Of a stretch of 64,000 bases of DNA, positions 11,949-23,744 are shown piece by piece (position 1 is the first letter of the stretch; each line of letters starts with the position of its first letter). The notes beneath the pieces were generated by a model. The model was given only the letters and a program-made list of their open reading frames with translations. It was not told the DNA's origin and ran no database searches. The translations under genes were made by a program, and so were the position numbers. The stretch is from Xenoacremonium recifei (lineage: Eukaryota; Ascomycota; Sordariomycetes; Hypocreales; Nectriaceae). The stretch spans positions 62,001 through 126,000 of the forward strand of contig WOFQ01000055.1 of the NCBI GenBank assembly GCA_012184525.1, in the 5' to 3' direction.

Positions 11949-14788
11949 ATGTCGACCGAGGACCTCCTTCGCCAATATCAGGGCCATATTGTCCCCCAGA
12001 AGTTCAATGGCGGCTTCGTTGCGCTTAGCTACGTCGTGAGCTTTATAGGCGCTGCCTCGACACTTGAGCTAATCAATCGTCGAACCGGTTCTCGGGGCAT
12101 CTTCAACCAGTGTGTTACCACGTTCATGCCATTCCAGCTGTCACTAACCGATGTAGTGTACTGCTCCTGGGCTCAGCCATTACCATGGGAGGTATTGCCA
12201 TTTGGTGTATGGTAGGTGTTTCAGCCCATTTCTTTCTCAGCATGCACTTACATGTCCTAGCATTTCATCGGTAATCGAGCTATTGACTTGGCCGACGGAC
12301 AGTCGGAGCTCCAAGTGTCGTACTCGAGCGGGTTCACGGCCGTATCCTTCTTCGTTCCCATCCTTGTGCTACTCGCGGCCTTCGTCGCCATTGGTACGAA
12401 CAACATAGTCTCGTGGTGGAGAGTCACAGTCGGTGGTATCCTTTGCGGTGCTGCTGTATGTGGTATGCACTATCTCGGCAACGCTTCTATTGCCAACTAT
12501 GTCTGCGTCTACCGGACGGCGTATGTGGTCGGCGCTGCCATCATCGCTGTTGTCGCCAGTACAGTTGCTTTGGCGGTTTTCTTCGTGTTCCGAGCGATGT
12601 GGGCGAGTTCGTGGTGGAAGCGTGCCATCTCAGCCGTCGTACTTGCGGGAGCTGTCTCTGGTATGCATTGGTGTGCCGCGGTTGGGACAAGCTATCGCCT
12701 CGTTGAGATCAAGGCCCCAGGCAAGGAGCCATCACGAAGCGCAACTGTCATTGTCGTCATCTGCTTGGTATGTTTAATGTCAGAAAACCTCGAGTTCTTC
12801 CATAACTGATTTCACCCTTAGTCGATCGGTGCTTGTTTTATAATTGCTGGATCAGCGATTCTTCGGGCCAGAAACATGAAGAAGACGGCCTCTCGAGCGC
12901 AGCAGATCACCCTAGGAGCTGCTGTCTTTGACAAGAACGGAAAGATCTTGGTCAACACCGACGGCTTCATCCCAAGCACGGTTGTGACTGACTCCTTCAT
13001 CGAGAAGGTAAGACTATGCCATTACTTTCTTGCGCCATAGGCGTTGGCTAACAACAACAGAATTCAAAAGAAGCATTTGGCGTTGCCCATCCACTCTTCC
13101 ACTGGATGTTTCAGGCTTCAAGGAACTGGAGCGGTATCTCGAGTCTCATCAGCGGCATGAGGCATCACTTGACGCAGCTGCCGCACTTCGGTAGCAATAA
13201 AGAGGGACGACGAGGAATCCAGCTCATCAACGAGCATGGCGAAATGATCGAGGGATACGACATCATATTCCGCGAACTCTTCTGTCTTGCCGCCGCAGCC
13301 TTGGGTGATCGACTGAGAGAACACATTACTTCGTCTGGAGTTCTCTGGGACCAGATCCTGTCAACTGGAACGAGCCTGAAGCGGCGCAACACGGAAGTCC
13401 AGAGAGACCCTCGATCAAGTCCATCAATTGAAACCGGTGACCAGAAAGACGACGACAATACAAGGATTGATGTCGCTGAGAAGGGGTTCCATTTCGAGCA
13501 CGAGGAGTTTGGCCGGGGTTCTCTCATGTTCCTGGTTCGAAAAGTGAACACCGACCGCGAAGCAGAGCGACTCGTCTCCGCTGGATTCCGATTCGCAGAC
13601 CTCCATCAAGTTAGTGATATCATCAAGACAAGCATGCAGATTCAGGCAAGCGATTTCGACTCGAAATTGCGGGACATGGCCACATATGCGGACCAGCAGA
13701 CACGTCTGGAGCCAGGGGTACATCTGGGGTTCTTTGCCATTCGGGCCCGCGTTAACCGTGGATTTGAGGTCCTGGTCCGAAAGTGCGCTCGCAGTCTCTT
13801 GCCCTCTACACCTCTCTCCATAAAGAACATTGAGAGGTGGCATATTGACTTTTTGAGGCATCTCGATGGTTTGACTGTGCCTCAAGTGTTGCACAATCTC
13901 GGAGCCGAGGGGCCATCAAGTACGTCTTCTTCGGAAAGAGAGTTTGCCAACCAACTAAGGGAATCAATCCTGGCTTTGAGGTCATTGGTCCAAGAGCCTC
14001 TCTTTGAAGAAGCGGTCTTGTCTTCGACAGTCGTCCGCCTTCAAGGCCGCGACGAAGGTCGCCAAGCAGAGACTGATATGATGACATTGCGGCTGGTCAT
14101 ACCTATCCATCGTATGCCGTCGAGCCCGACCTGCGAGTTAGTGCCATTGAACTTCTTCAAGATGCGTCAGGTGGCAGACGAGCACCAACAAGACTTTATG
14201 AGCGGCGTCCATCGAGAGTTTGGGCCTGTCATCAAGACTAGCCGTCGTGGAGGAGCAGCCGAAGAGACCAAGTCGGGAATCTCGTCAAGGATGTGGCCGT
14301 TTCATCGGAAAGATTCTTCCAAACTCCCGGGAAAGTTAGCAATTTCAAGAGCGGGCCGGCAATCGTTTGTTGACTCCGCTCGATCAGGTTCGACTATCAA
14401 CCTATGCCCTCCAGAACGCGTCCATCGGATGGGCTCAGTGGACACAATGGATGAGGGTCAGGATGACACTCAACAACAAATCCCGTCATATGGCGGTATC
14501 ATGGTATTCAACGAAATAACCGTCAATGTTGAAGAGGATCAGTCTCGGGCAACTCCTTTCCGCGCGGACAGCTCGGACACGGTAGTTGCCGACTCCGGCA
14601 GCGAGCTCCAAAAGTCGTCCAGCGCGGGGATCGAGCTACGACCCATGGGGAACGTGGCTCCCGTGGTTGGAACCAATGTCCACGTTGGAGCTCAAACTCT
14701 CAACTCCACCGAAATTCGTCACGGCGATATGAACAACATCCCCTCGTTCGTGGATGTTCTCTTTGCGGAGTGTGTCGAGGCTCGCTAG
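11949..14788 (+). CDS. MHYT-domain integral membrane sensor protein
   Basis: Predicted membrane sensor; in bacteria the MHYT domain is proposed to bind a metal and sense a gas. Exons 11949-12109, 12157-12211, 12261-12767, 12822-13007 and 13061-14788 give 878 aa with consistent phases. The first ~270 residues hold about seven hydrophobic helices with three Met-His motifs at membrane edges (WCMHFIGN, CGMHYLGN, SGMHWCA), the diagnostic MHYT pattern. The first motif is split by intron 2. The remaining ~600 residues are cytosolic, with no catalytic domain that I recognise, and end in a Ser-rich region. Ligand and output in fungi are unknown to me. Confidence 0.85.
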
Positions 14789-15947
14789 GATGGTCGGGCG
14801 AGTGGTGCCGATGCAGGGACTGCGGGGAATTTTGGGACATGACAATGGGGTAAGGTAATATCATCGGAGGCGTTATTTTTGCAAGGGCCGCCGGATGCAA
14901 CGCTTATGGCGGGATGGTAGGATGGCTGGTCGGAACCGGAGGGATACGGACGTACGTTATTGTTAGATACCCGCGCTGTCTCCTCGATAGAATAGACTGT
15001 GCCCCATCAATGGACATAATGAATAATGCACGGATTTGCAAATGGCACGTAGGAGGAGGAGCACTGTGCTCCGAAGACGGTGACATGGCGTCGAGGCCGG
15101 GGTCGTCGGGTGAAGTTATCGCAGGATTTGGGGAGACTTTGGGGGTAGAAGCTGAGCTCCAAAGTGCCTCAATTGAAGCTCCCCATTGGCGGGAAATGAT
15201 TAGTCCGAGCAGCTCTCCTCTCTCGAGATTCTGTTGAGGGCGGGCAGGTGCAACCCAGGCGTTGCAGTCGTGCCTGGAAGCTGCCCCCAAACCCGCGAAA
15301 AGAAGCAGGAGCCACTCAGCAGTCCTAGCCCAAGCCCCCCAAAGCCTCCCCCACGATGACGGCATGGGCTCCACCGGCGCATCGTACAGGGAAGCTCCAG
15401 TTGCCGGCATCTCAAATCTCCCATGATGAGACGGCTCAATCAATGATATGACCAGCGGTCGCAAGCCTCTTCCGGGCGCACTTCGTCGCTCTGCAGCGGA
15501 AAGGAGCCGGCGCCGGGCGTCGGAGGGAGTCTCGCGGACTTCTCCCCCACGCCAGTACGCCCCGGATTGACTCGAGCCTACGCTACAAAGTGCAAGCCAT
15601 GGCCGCATTATAACGTTCCGCATGTGACAGTCACCGGCCCGCCGATCTACAGCCGTTCTCCAGTCCTGACTCCAGTCACCACCACCAAGATCCAGTGTCT
15701 TGAGTCGCAAAGTTTCCAGTCTTTTTGAATTTTTTTTTTCTCTCGTGCCTCTTTTGCCTCTCAGCGACCCTTCCCACCCTTTTCGCGGACGAACCGACCT
15801 GTGGTGTTGCGGCGAGCGACTGGTTGAACTACAGCCCCCGGAAGAAAGCGCTCCCTTGCGACGAGCCACCACGATCTAGATCGGAGGCGCAAACCTTGAG
15901 CAGAAGTTCACGACGACCAAGAATTCTCCGGCACCGAGACCGTCGCC
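14789..15947. promoter_or_regulatory. Upstream region of gut2
   Basis: A 1.16-kb gap. A pyrimidine tract (a run of T followed by CT-rich sequence) at 15724-15770 lies about 200 nt before the start codon, as is common near fungal transcription starts. A 322-codon open frame on the minus strand here (14904-15872) has no coding features. Confidence 0.4.
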
Positions 15948-18060
15948 ATGTCGCCTGCTGCCGGAGCGCGCTCCGGAGTCCTCCGACGCCTGTTGCTGCC
16001 GACCACCGTCGCGACGACCGCCGCCGTCCTCCTGTACAGCTACCGGCCGCGCGACATCCCGGGCTCCTCGTCGCCCGCCGTGCCACCCCCGACCTTCGGC
16101 GCCGATGGCTCCTTCAAGCTCCCGCGGTTCCCCAAGGCCAAGTCGCGCGACGAGCAGCTGGCCGACCTCCGGAGCAGCTCGCGCGCCGGCGCCGTCGAGT
16201 ATGACATGCTGATCATCGGCGGCGGTGCGACGGGTGCCGGTGTGGCCCTGGATGCTGCCACGCGAGGGTTGAAGGTCGCGGTAGTAGAGCGCGACGACTT
16301 TAGCAGCGGCACGAGCAGCAAGAGCACGAAATTGGTGCATGGTGGCGTGCGGTATCTCGAGAAGGCCGTGTGGAACATGGACTACAACCAGTACGAGCTG
16401 GTCAAGGAAGCGCTGAAGGAGCGCAAGTATTTCCTGCAGACAGCGCCGCATCTGAGCTCATGGCTGCCCATCATGCTGCCCCTGGACAAGTGGTGGAAGG
16501 CCCCTTACTACTGGGCGGGCACCAAATTCTACGATTTCCTAGCGGGCAGCGAGGGTATTGAGAGCTCATACTTCCTGACGAGGAGCAAGGCGCTGGAGGC
16601 GTTCCCTATGTTGAAGCAGACGGATCTGGTAGGCGCTCTGGTGTACTACGATGGCGCGCATAACGACTCGCGGATGAACGTCTCTATTGCCATGACAGCT
16701 GCACTCTACGGGGCAACCGTTGCGAACCACACTGAAGTCACGGGTCTGATCAAGAACGCAGACGGTAAGCTCTGCGGCGCAAAAGTGAAGGATCTCGTTG
16801 CGGAGAAGAACGGGAAGCCTGCTGAGGAGATCACGGTCCGCGCCAAGTCCATCATCAACTGCACTGGCCCCTTTACCGACTCGATCCGCAAGATGGACGA
16901 CCAGGAGTGCAAAGACATTGTGGCTCCCTCATCAGGAGTTCACGTCATCCTGCCTGGCTACTTCAGTCCCGGCAAGATGGGCCTGATCGATCCCTCAACA
17001 TCAGACGGCCGAGTCATCTTCTTCCTCCCCTGGCAGGGCAACACCATTGCCGGCACCACCGACTCACCGTCCCCAATCTCGCCCAACCCGCTGCCCGATG
17101 AGAAGTCGATCGAATGGATCCTAGAGGAAATCAGCCATTACCTCTCACCCGAAATCAACGTTCGAAGAGGGGATGTCCTCGCTGCATGGTCCGGCATCCG
17201 ACCCCTCGTCAAGGACCCCAAGGCCAAGAACACCGAGTCCCTCGTGCGCAATCACCTAATCGACGTCTCACCCTCGGGCTTGCTCACTTGTGCCGGCGGA
17301 AAATGGACGACCTACCGCCAAATGGCCGAAGAATGTGTCGACGCGGCCGTCACCGAGTTCAGCCTCCAGCCCCGACCTGTCACCAACGCCCCCCGCGTCT
17401 CCGGCACTGAGATGATTGATGACGGCGCACACCTCGACGGATCATGCCAGACGCACGCCGTCCGCCTCGTTGGCGCTCACGGCTTCAGCAAGACCCTTTT
17501 CATCCCGCTGATCCAGCACTTCGGTGTCGAGACCGAAGTCGCCAAGCACCTGACAGAATCCTACGGTGACCGCGCCTGGACCGTCGCCGCGCTGTGCCGC
17601 CTAACAGACCAGCGCTTCCCTGCGCGCGGCGAGCGCATTTCCCAATTGTACCCCTTTGTAGATGGCGAGATCCGATACGCGGTTCGCCACGAGTACGCGC
17701 AAACGGCCGTGGATGTGCTCGCGCGCCGCACACGCCTCGCTTTCCTCAACGCGCAGGCCGCGCTCGAGGCGCTGCCCAAGGTCATCGACGTGATGGCCGA
17801 GGAGCTGAAGTGGGATTCGCGGCGCCAGGATCTGGAGTGGCGCGAGAGTACGTGGCCCCTGAATGTGTCTGCCTGGCAGGTCTCCGAATAGTTTCAGAGC
17901 GCTAACATTGTGTATAGCTGTTGCTTTCCTCGAGTCGATGGGGCTGCCGCAGCCCATGCTCTCTGCGACGCGTAAGCAAGTTGAGCAGGGGAAACTTGAC
18001 TTTGCGAGCTCGTTGGAGTGGAAGATGTATTCCCGACATGATAAGCCGATGGAGGACTAA
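15948..18060 (+). CDS. gut2: Mitochondrial FAD-dependent glycerol-3-phosphate dehydrogenase
   Basis: Oxidises glycerol-3-phosphate to dihydroxyacetone phosphate at the outer face of the inner mitochondrial membrane and passes electrons to ubiquinone; used for glycerol growth and the glycerol-phosphate shuttle. Exons 15948-17847 and 17918-18060 (70-bp intron) give 680 aa. The N-terminus is basic with a hydrophobic segment (targeting and membrane anchor). The FAD-binding loop IIGGGATGAG lies near residue 89, followed by KSTKLVHGGVRYLE, IPL/DNT-type FAD contacts (IAGTTDS) and a C-terminal alpha-glycerophosphate oxidase domain. Length fits the fungal family. Confidence 0.95.
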
Positions 18061-18575
18061 GATGGGGCAACTAGGATTACCTATGGCTGGGTGGATGTGA
18101 ATGACAGTAAAAAAAAGAGTGTTCTATACAGAGAGCCGATATTGTTCGGCAGCAAGCATCTAGGGATGACAGGCGTCTTACAGGAGTTCATGTCAGGGCA
18201 ACTCATGGGATAAATAAATATCATTTGTAATGAACCTTGAAGTTACAGAGTAAAGACACAATAAAGTCCACCCTGTGGCTTGTGTGGCTTCCCAGGTCAG
18301 CCACAATGGAGTCAAGGCAGTATCCGTTGCACGTGCGTCGGTGCATCTGGTCTGCCTCGCTCGAAGCGCTAGGCAGGAAACCTGCGAAATGCCTCGAGAT
18401 ACTCTCAGTTCAAACTACTCTATACGGTCTTTTGATACGGCAACTGCTTTATTCACCCTGAAAATCGAATCTCTCATCCTTCAATACGTCGCGGCGGCCC
18501 TGTCCCCATGCAAATGCTCCACGATTAACCTTTCCGATTGTCAGCGGCCGCGACAACCTTGGAAGTCTCCAAACA
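18061..18575. other. Intergenic region before the NLR gene
   Basis: About 500 bp holding the gut2 3' region and the promoter of the HET-NLR gene. No further feature seen. Confidence 0.45.
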
Positions 18576-21500
18576 ATGCGCCTCTTGAAACGTAACGACG
18601 CCGGCGAGATCCACCTGACGGAGAACTTTCTTGAAGACAAAATTCCACCATATGCGATACTATCACACACATTGGGTGACGAAGAGGTCCTCCTCAAAGA
18701 CCTAGTAGACGGAACGGGCGAGAATACACTCGGGTTTAAAAAGATACGATTTTGCGGAGAACAAGCCCAGCGGGACGGCTTAAGATACTTTTGGGTGGAC
18801 ACATGTTGTATCGACAAGACAAGTAGCGCGGAGCTACAGGAAACTATCAGTTGCATGTTTCGCTTTTACAGGGGTTCAAGAAAATGCTAGTAGGTTCTTT
18901 GTCGTTTCTCTCAGATTATGCGCATATTTGATATAGCTGATCAATAACCAGTGCCTATCTCGCCGATGTCTCGAGGCTTCCTACTGATACCGACGTCGAG
19001 TCCAGTCAGTCGCGCTGGAAGCTGGCTTTTCGGAAGAGCAGATGGTTCACTCGAGGCTGGACTCTCCAAGAGCTTATTGCTCCAGCCTCGGTCGAATTCT
19101 TTTCCAAAGAGGGTGTGCCGCTGGGGAGCAAGACGGCTCTAGAACACAGCATCCATGAAATAACGGGGATTCCTCTCAGCGTTCTCCGGGGCAGCCCCTT
19201 GTCTGATTTCAGTATCTCCCAGCGAATGGCATGGATTGAGAATCGCGAGACTACACGCAAGGAGGATAAAGCCTATTCGCTGCTCGGCATTTTCGACGTT
19301 CACATGCCCCTCCTCTACGGCGAAGGGAGAGAGAGGGCTTTCATGCGGCTGCAGAAAGAGATCGATAAAGGTTCGGAGAGTAATGCGGCAGAGAGAAAGG
19401 TTCATGAGGGTAAGATATTTTAAAAGCTATTTCTGACTCATTAAGTCTTACATCTATATGAACTAATAATGTATTATTAGAACGCTCAGATACTTCCGGT
19501 GCGACATTCACAGTCGGCTTCAAATTGCCTGGGGTTACCCCGATAGACCATTTCGTTGCAAGAGGGGAAGAACTTACCCAACTACACGAGGTGCTCGGTA
19601 AGGGCATTGGCCGGCGTACTGCTGTGATACACGGTCTCGGCGGTATGGGAAAGACGCAGTTGGCTGTGGAATATGCGAAGCGCCATCAGGATGACTATTC
19701 AGCCGTCTTCTGGTTAAACGCTCGAGATGAGGCCTCCTTGAAACAAGAATTCGCGCGAATAGCCGAGCGCATCATGCACGAGTTACCACCTATCGTCTAT
19801 ATCAAGAATGCGGTAGAGAGTCACGATCTCGATGAGGCGGTACGGGCTGTCAAACGGTGGTTTGATGATCCCAAGAACAACCGTTGGCTTATCATCTTCG
19901 ACAATTACGACAACCCCGTACTAAACAGAAAGAATGAAAACAGGAAAGATGAGGTGGATACAGATGGAGATGCCGTATTGAAGGGTTACGATATACGAAC
20001 GTTTTTCCCTGATGTCTATCATGGCGCTATCCTTATCACGACACGGTCATCCAGAATTCAATTTGGGCGTCGTATCCCGCTCAAAAAGCTAAAGGATATT
20101 GAGAACAGTCTTGAGATTTTGTCTCGCACGTCAGGCCGAAAAGCCTTGCATGAAGGTAACAACAATATAATATGAAATATAGCAGAAGGCTAACTCTATA
20201 TATAGATACTGCTGCCGTTGAGCTTATGCAGAAATTGGATGGACTGCCGCTTGCTCTTTCCACTGCCGGCACCTATCTTTACAATATGCCAACAACATGT
20301 GCCGAATACATTCAGATGTACAACAAGTCGTGGCTACGTCTACAGCAAACGACTCCTTCGCTTGACTCATACGACAAAACACTGTACTCAACATGGGATA
20401 TCTCATTCGCCCAAGTCAAGTCGCAAAATGCGACATCGGCAATGTTACTCCAACTGTGGGCTTATTTTGACCATGAGGACCTTTGGTTTGAGCTACTCAA
20501 AGAGGGTCGATCAATAGGCCCGTCGTGGTTTCAAAAGATGACGGACGATACGATCGAATTCAATCAAGCAATGCGCATATTGTGTGATTATGGGCTGGTC
20601 GAGGCAGATATATCGTCGACAGAATACGCAGCGGAATCACGCGGATATAGCATGCATAGTTGCGTGCACGAGTGGACGATACACGTGTTGAATGAGGTCA
20701 AGAACGAAAATTCGGCACGGCTGGCGATTACTTGCATAAGTTCAAAGGTACCTGCGAAGACTGAACGGGAGTACTGGGTGATGCAGCGGCGGCTTATACG
20801 GCATGGCGTTTCTTGTCTAACGAAAATTATAGATGGTATGGTATTATTTGCCCGGGGAGACGAGTGGAACCTACAGAGAATAGGACATCTCTTTCGTGAT
20901 CAGGGTCGGCTTGACGAAGCCGAGGCCATATACGATCGCGCGCTGCAGGGCTGCGAGAAGGCCCTCGGGCCAGACCATATATTAACGCTCGATACCGTAC
21001 ATAACTTAGGCATCCTCTATAGGCACCAGGGCCGGCTTGACGAGGCTGAGGCTATGTTTGATCGCGCGCTGCAGGGCAAAGAGAAGGTCCTCGGGCCAGA
21101 CCATATATTAACGCTCGAAATTATCAATAACTTAGGCGCCCTCTATGGGCAGGAGGGCCGGCTTAACGAGGCTGAGGCTATGTTTGATCGCACGCTGCAG
21201 GGCAAAGAGAAGGTCCTCGGGCCAGACCGTATATCAACGCTCTATACCGTCAGTAACTTGGGCCTCCTCTATCGGTACCAGGGCCGGCTTAACGAGGCTG
21301 AGGCTATGTTTGATCGCGCGCTGCAGGGCTGCGAGAAGGCCCTCGGGCCAGGCCATATAATAACGCTCGAAATTATCAATAACTTAGGCGTCCTCTATCG
21401 GCACCAGGGCCGGCTTGACGAGGCCGAGGCTGCATATAATCGCGCGCTGCAGGGCAAAGACAAGGCCCTCGGGCCAGACCATATATTAACGCTCGAAACT

Positions 21501-21803
21501 GTCAATAATTTGGGCGTTCTCTATCAGCAGCAGGGCCGGCTTGACGAGGCTGAGGCTATGTACGATCGCGCGCTGCAGGGCTACCAGAAGGCATTGACAC
21601 ATAAGCATGCCAACATCAAGATTTCAGTCCTTGATAATATCGAGGGTCTTGCCAAATTGTATATTCAACAGGGCAAAATTCCTCAAGCGAGGAATTTATA
21701 TACAAAGTACCAAGCAAGTCTCAAAGCCATGTTTGGCGTTGAGCATGCTCGGTACAAGAGGGTGACTCATGAATTAGAATCTTTACAAGACAGCGGGACT
21801 TAG
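18576..21803 (+). CDS. HET-domain NOD-like receptor (HET - NB-ARC - TPR)
   Basis: Predicted STAND NTPase of the heterokaryon-incompatibility or innate-recognition class: the C-terminal repeats sense a ligand, the nucleotide-binding domain oligomerises, and the HET domain triggers a cell-death response. Exons 18576-18889, 18952-19409, 19481-20155 and 20206-21803 give 1014 aa. HET blocks: ILSHTLGDEEV, GLRYFWVDTCCIDK, CYAYLADV (completed across intron 1) and RGWTLQELIAP. NB-ARC: P-loop GLGGMGKTQLA near residue 312, Walker B RWLIIFDNYDN and sensor ILITTRSS. Then a winged-helix-like linker and six near-identical 42-residue TPRs (about 705-960) plus one diverged. The first HET block has Leu where Trp is usual. 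All frames are open, so the gene looks intact. Confidence 0.93.
20877..21632 (+). repeat. Six-unit 126-bp tandem TPR-coding repeat
   Basis: The codons for GRL(D/N)EAEA begin at 20903, 21029, 21155, 21281, 21407 and 21533, an exact 126-bp period. Units are nearly identical in DNA as well as protein; differences concentrate in few codons (for example CEKAL/KEKVL, RHQ/GQE/RYQ/QQQ, AMF/AAY). The high identity including silent sites points to recent expansion or homogenisation of the sensor region. Confidence 0.95.
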
Positions 21804-21967
21804 GATTATTATTTCTCATCTCTTTTCCCCTCTCATGGGTCCCAGGGGTATATGTTGATTGATACTTTTATGACAAACTCAACGATTCCTTCGTTGAGGT
21901 GCTTGGTGACAAATGATCAATCAGCTGTGCTGCGGCTCTGTCCATCTAGCGAAAAGTTATAATTAAA

Positions 21968-22337
21968 ATGTGCGCTTTTGTTATAAGTCAACTGTGCGTG
22001 AGAGCATCTCAACAATACATTCCGTTCGAAAGATTAGAGCCGACGTCGAAACCGCAAGCTGTAACGAGGTTGCGGTGGCCGACGCGAGCTGTTTTCCTGG
22101 TGAGTATTTTGGATTGCTCGCTCTAGACGAATTCTCCAGACAGCGCGTAAGGTGCACGAGGCTTTTAAGGCTGTTGGTTTGGTCTCAACCCCTTCTATTA
22201 GCAGAGTTTTGACCAGAATACTCTATTCACGCTCCAGTTTTGGCGCCATGTTTATCGTTGACACAAAAACGCTGGCTCTGGCGGTGATAGCAGAAGAGGA
22301 AGAAGGACGCACCTTTAAATTACCAGCTGTTGTATAG
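21968..22337 (+). CDS. Possible two-exon small protein of unknown function
   Basis: Not recognised. Exons 21968-22099 and 22140-22337 join across a 40-bp intron (gtgagt...ctccag) to give 109 aa from ATG to stop. The second exon has a helical stretch (KVHEAFKAVGLV) and an acidic run (IAEEEEG) near its end. It begins 165 bp after the NLR stop in the same direction. It could be a separate gene or a remnant of one; support is only splice-site and frame logic. Confidence 0.3.
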
Positions 22338-22964
22338 TGATGGCACAAGTAAGGTTGTTGAACTAGGTAGGTTAAGTTGAGCGCCCAGAAGTAACATCAT
22401 AAGAAGCCAGAGACAGAACCAAGTATGCATGGGGACCATGTTTGTATTTAGACATTACATCTAGAAACCCGTTCTCGCGAACCAGGTCACCCAGATATCC
22501 CATCTCTACGTCTTCCTTTGTCGTTATCATTTTGTTTTGTCCAATTCCGTACGTAAACATCGTAGAGACTGGAGCTCTGATCCTTTTCCAAGGCCGGCTC
22601 CGTCATTCCCATCAAGTACATCCAATAAAAAACACCCGAGAAGTGGCCTGGTGCGTACACGCAGAACCAAAAGTCTGACAAAACGAAGAGAAACACACAC
22701 AAATGCAATAACCCCCCTAATCCATATGCTCCGACCCCGAAATCCCCGTACTGGAAACAAAACGCCTCGCCTGCATCGCATCGCTATGCCCTTCTATGAT
22801 GTTGGGATATCCGTTTATGCAAGTGTGTTGTATCGCGTCTGAAAAGCAATAAACGCCTTTTCCTTTGAAGATAGGCATCCCCAGCCTGTTTGGTTGTATT
22901 CGTTTCCGCCCTTGTATGATGCACATGCGTCTGGTCCGGCGTCTAGAGCAGAGCGCTTGTCGTC
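22338..22964. other. Intergenic region
   Basis: About 630 bp with only short overlapping ORFs. Nothing recognised; presumably 3' sequence of the genes on both sides. Confidence 0.4.
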
Positions 22965-23744
22965 TTAATAAGACGACTCGTATTTATTAAGCGAGGTCGA
23001 TGATCCAACGTTGAAAACTCGCTGAAGCAGACTGGCTTTCGCACCGTTGGCCCGACGGTATCGGAGAGACACCGTCTGACAGCCGTGCTGGCATTCGTCC
23101 ATCTGACAAATGTCGTACTGATGATTGCGGCGATCGAGCTCGGCGTCCCATCCGTAAAAATCGGCTTTGGGCGAGGCAAAGCAGCAATCGCGAGCACGTA
23201 GATTGGTCGCAATATCCTGCTGCGAATCCTCGCGAGTCTCAGTGCGCGAGGGCAGGTAGTTCGAGAAATCGCTTAATGATGTCGATGCGTTAGAGGAGGT
23301 CCGAGAAACCTGCTTTCTCTTCTCTTTGCCAACGCTGATGTAAACTCGGTGAACTGGGTCGACCTCCATCGACTGAAACGAGATCGACGAATCGTGTGCC
23401 TGGGGATTGCATGAAACAGATCCATGGCAACCCACGTAGTCACCCGAACGCGGACTCGGAACGCACTTCTCTGTCTGTTTTTCAAGACCCCTCGCCCTCA
23501 TACGAATGCTCTTCTGCACAAGAGGCTTCGACTGGCCGTCCTGCGAGTTATAAAATCTCCCGACCGTGTCCTCCCCAAATCCCCCATCTTGATCAAAACC
23601 ATCATGGTGAGTGGCACCGTGCTCAGGTTGTTGAGTGTGACAAGGCAGTCGGCTGCCGGGATGGTCATCGTCCCAGTCAAGGGAATCCCGGCTTGCGACA
23701 TCGGATTGGCTCGGAGAAGTAGGTACTGACACGGCCTGGGACCT
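22965..23744 (-). other. Long in-frame open extension after the RGS stop
   Basis: The codon after the RGS gene's TGA begins a frame that stays open for about 260 codons. Its second half is convincingly coding-like in composition (blocks such as SFQSMEVDPVHRVYIS, VGKEKRKQVSRTSSNAS and SLSDFSNYLPSRTE). The fragment is Ser/Asp-rich with several Cys (CQMDECQHGCQ) and no family I recognise. Either the RGS protein has an extended form made by stop read-through or alternative splicing, or this is a separate gene whose start I cannot fix; the first internal ATG in frame is near 23500 (RMRARGLEKQ). Confidence 0.45.

Noticed and set aside
14904..15872. 322-codon minus-strand ORF in the gut2 upstream region
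   Set aside because: No conserved motif, covers the gut2 leader and promoter; composition is not coding-like.
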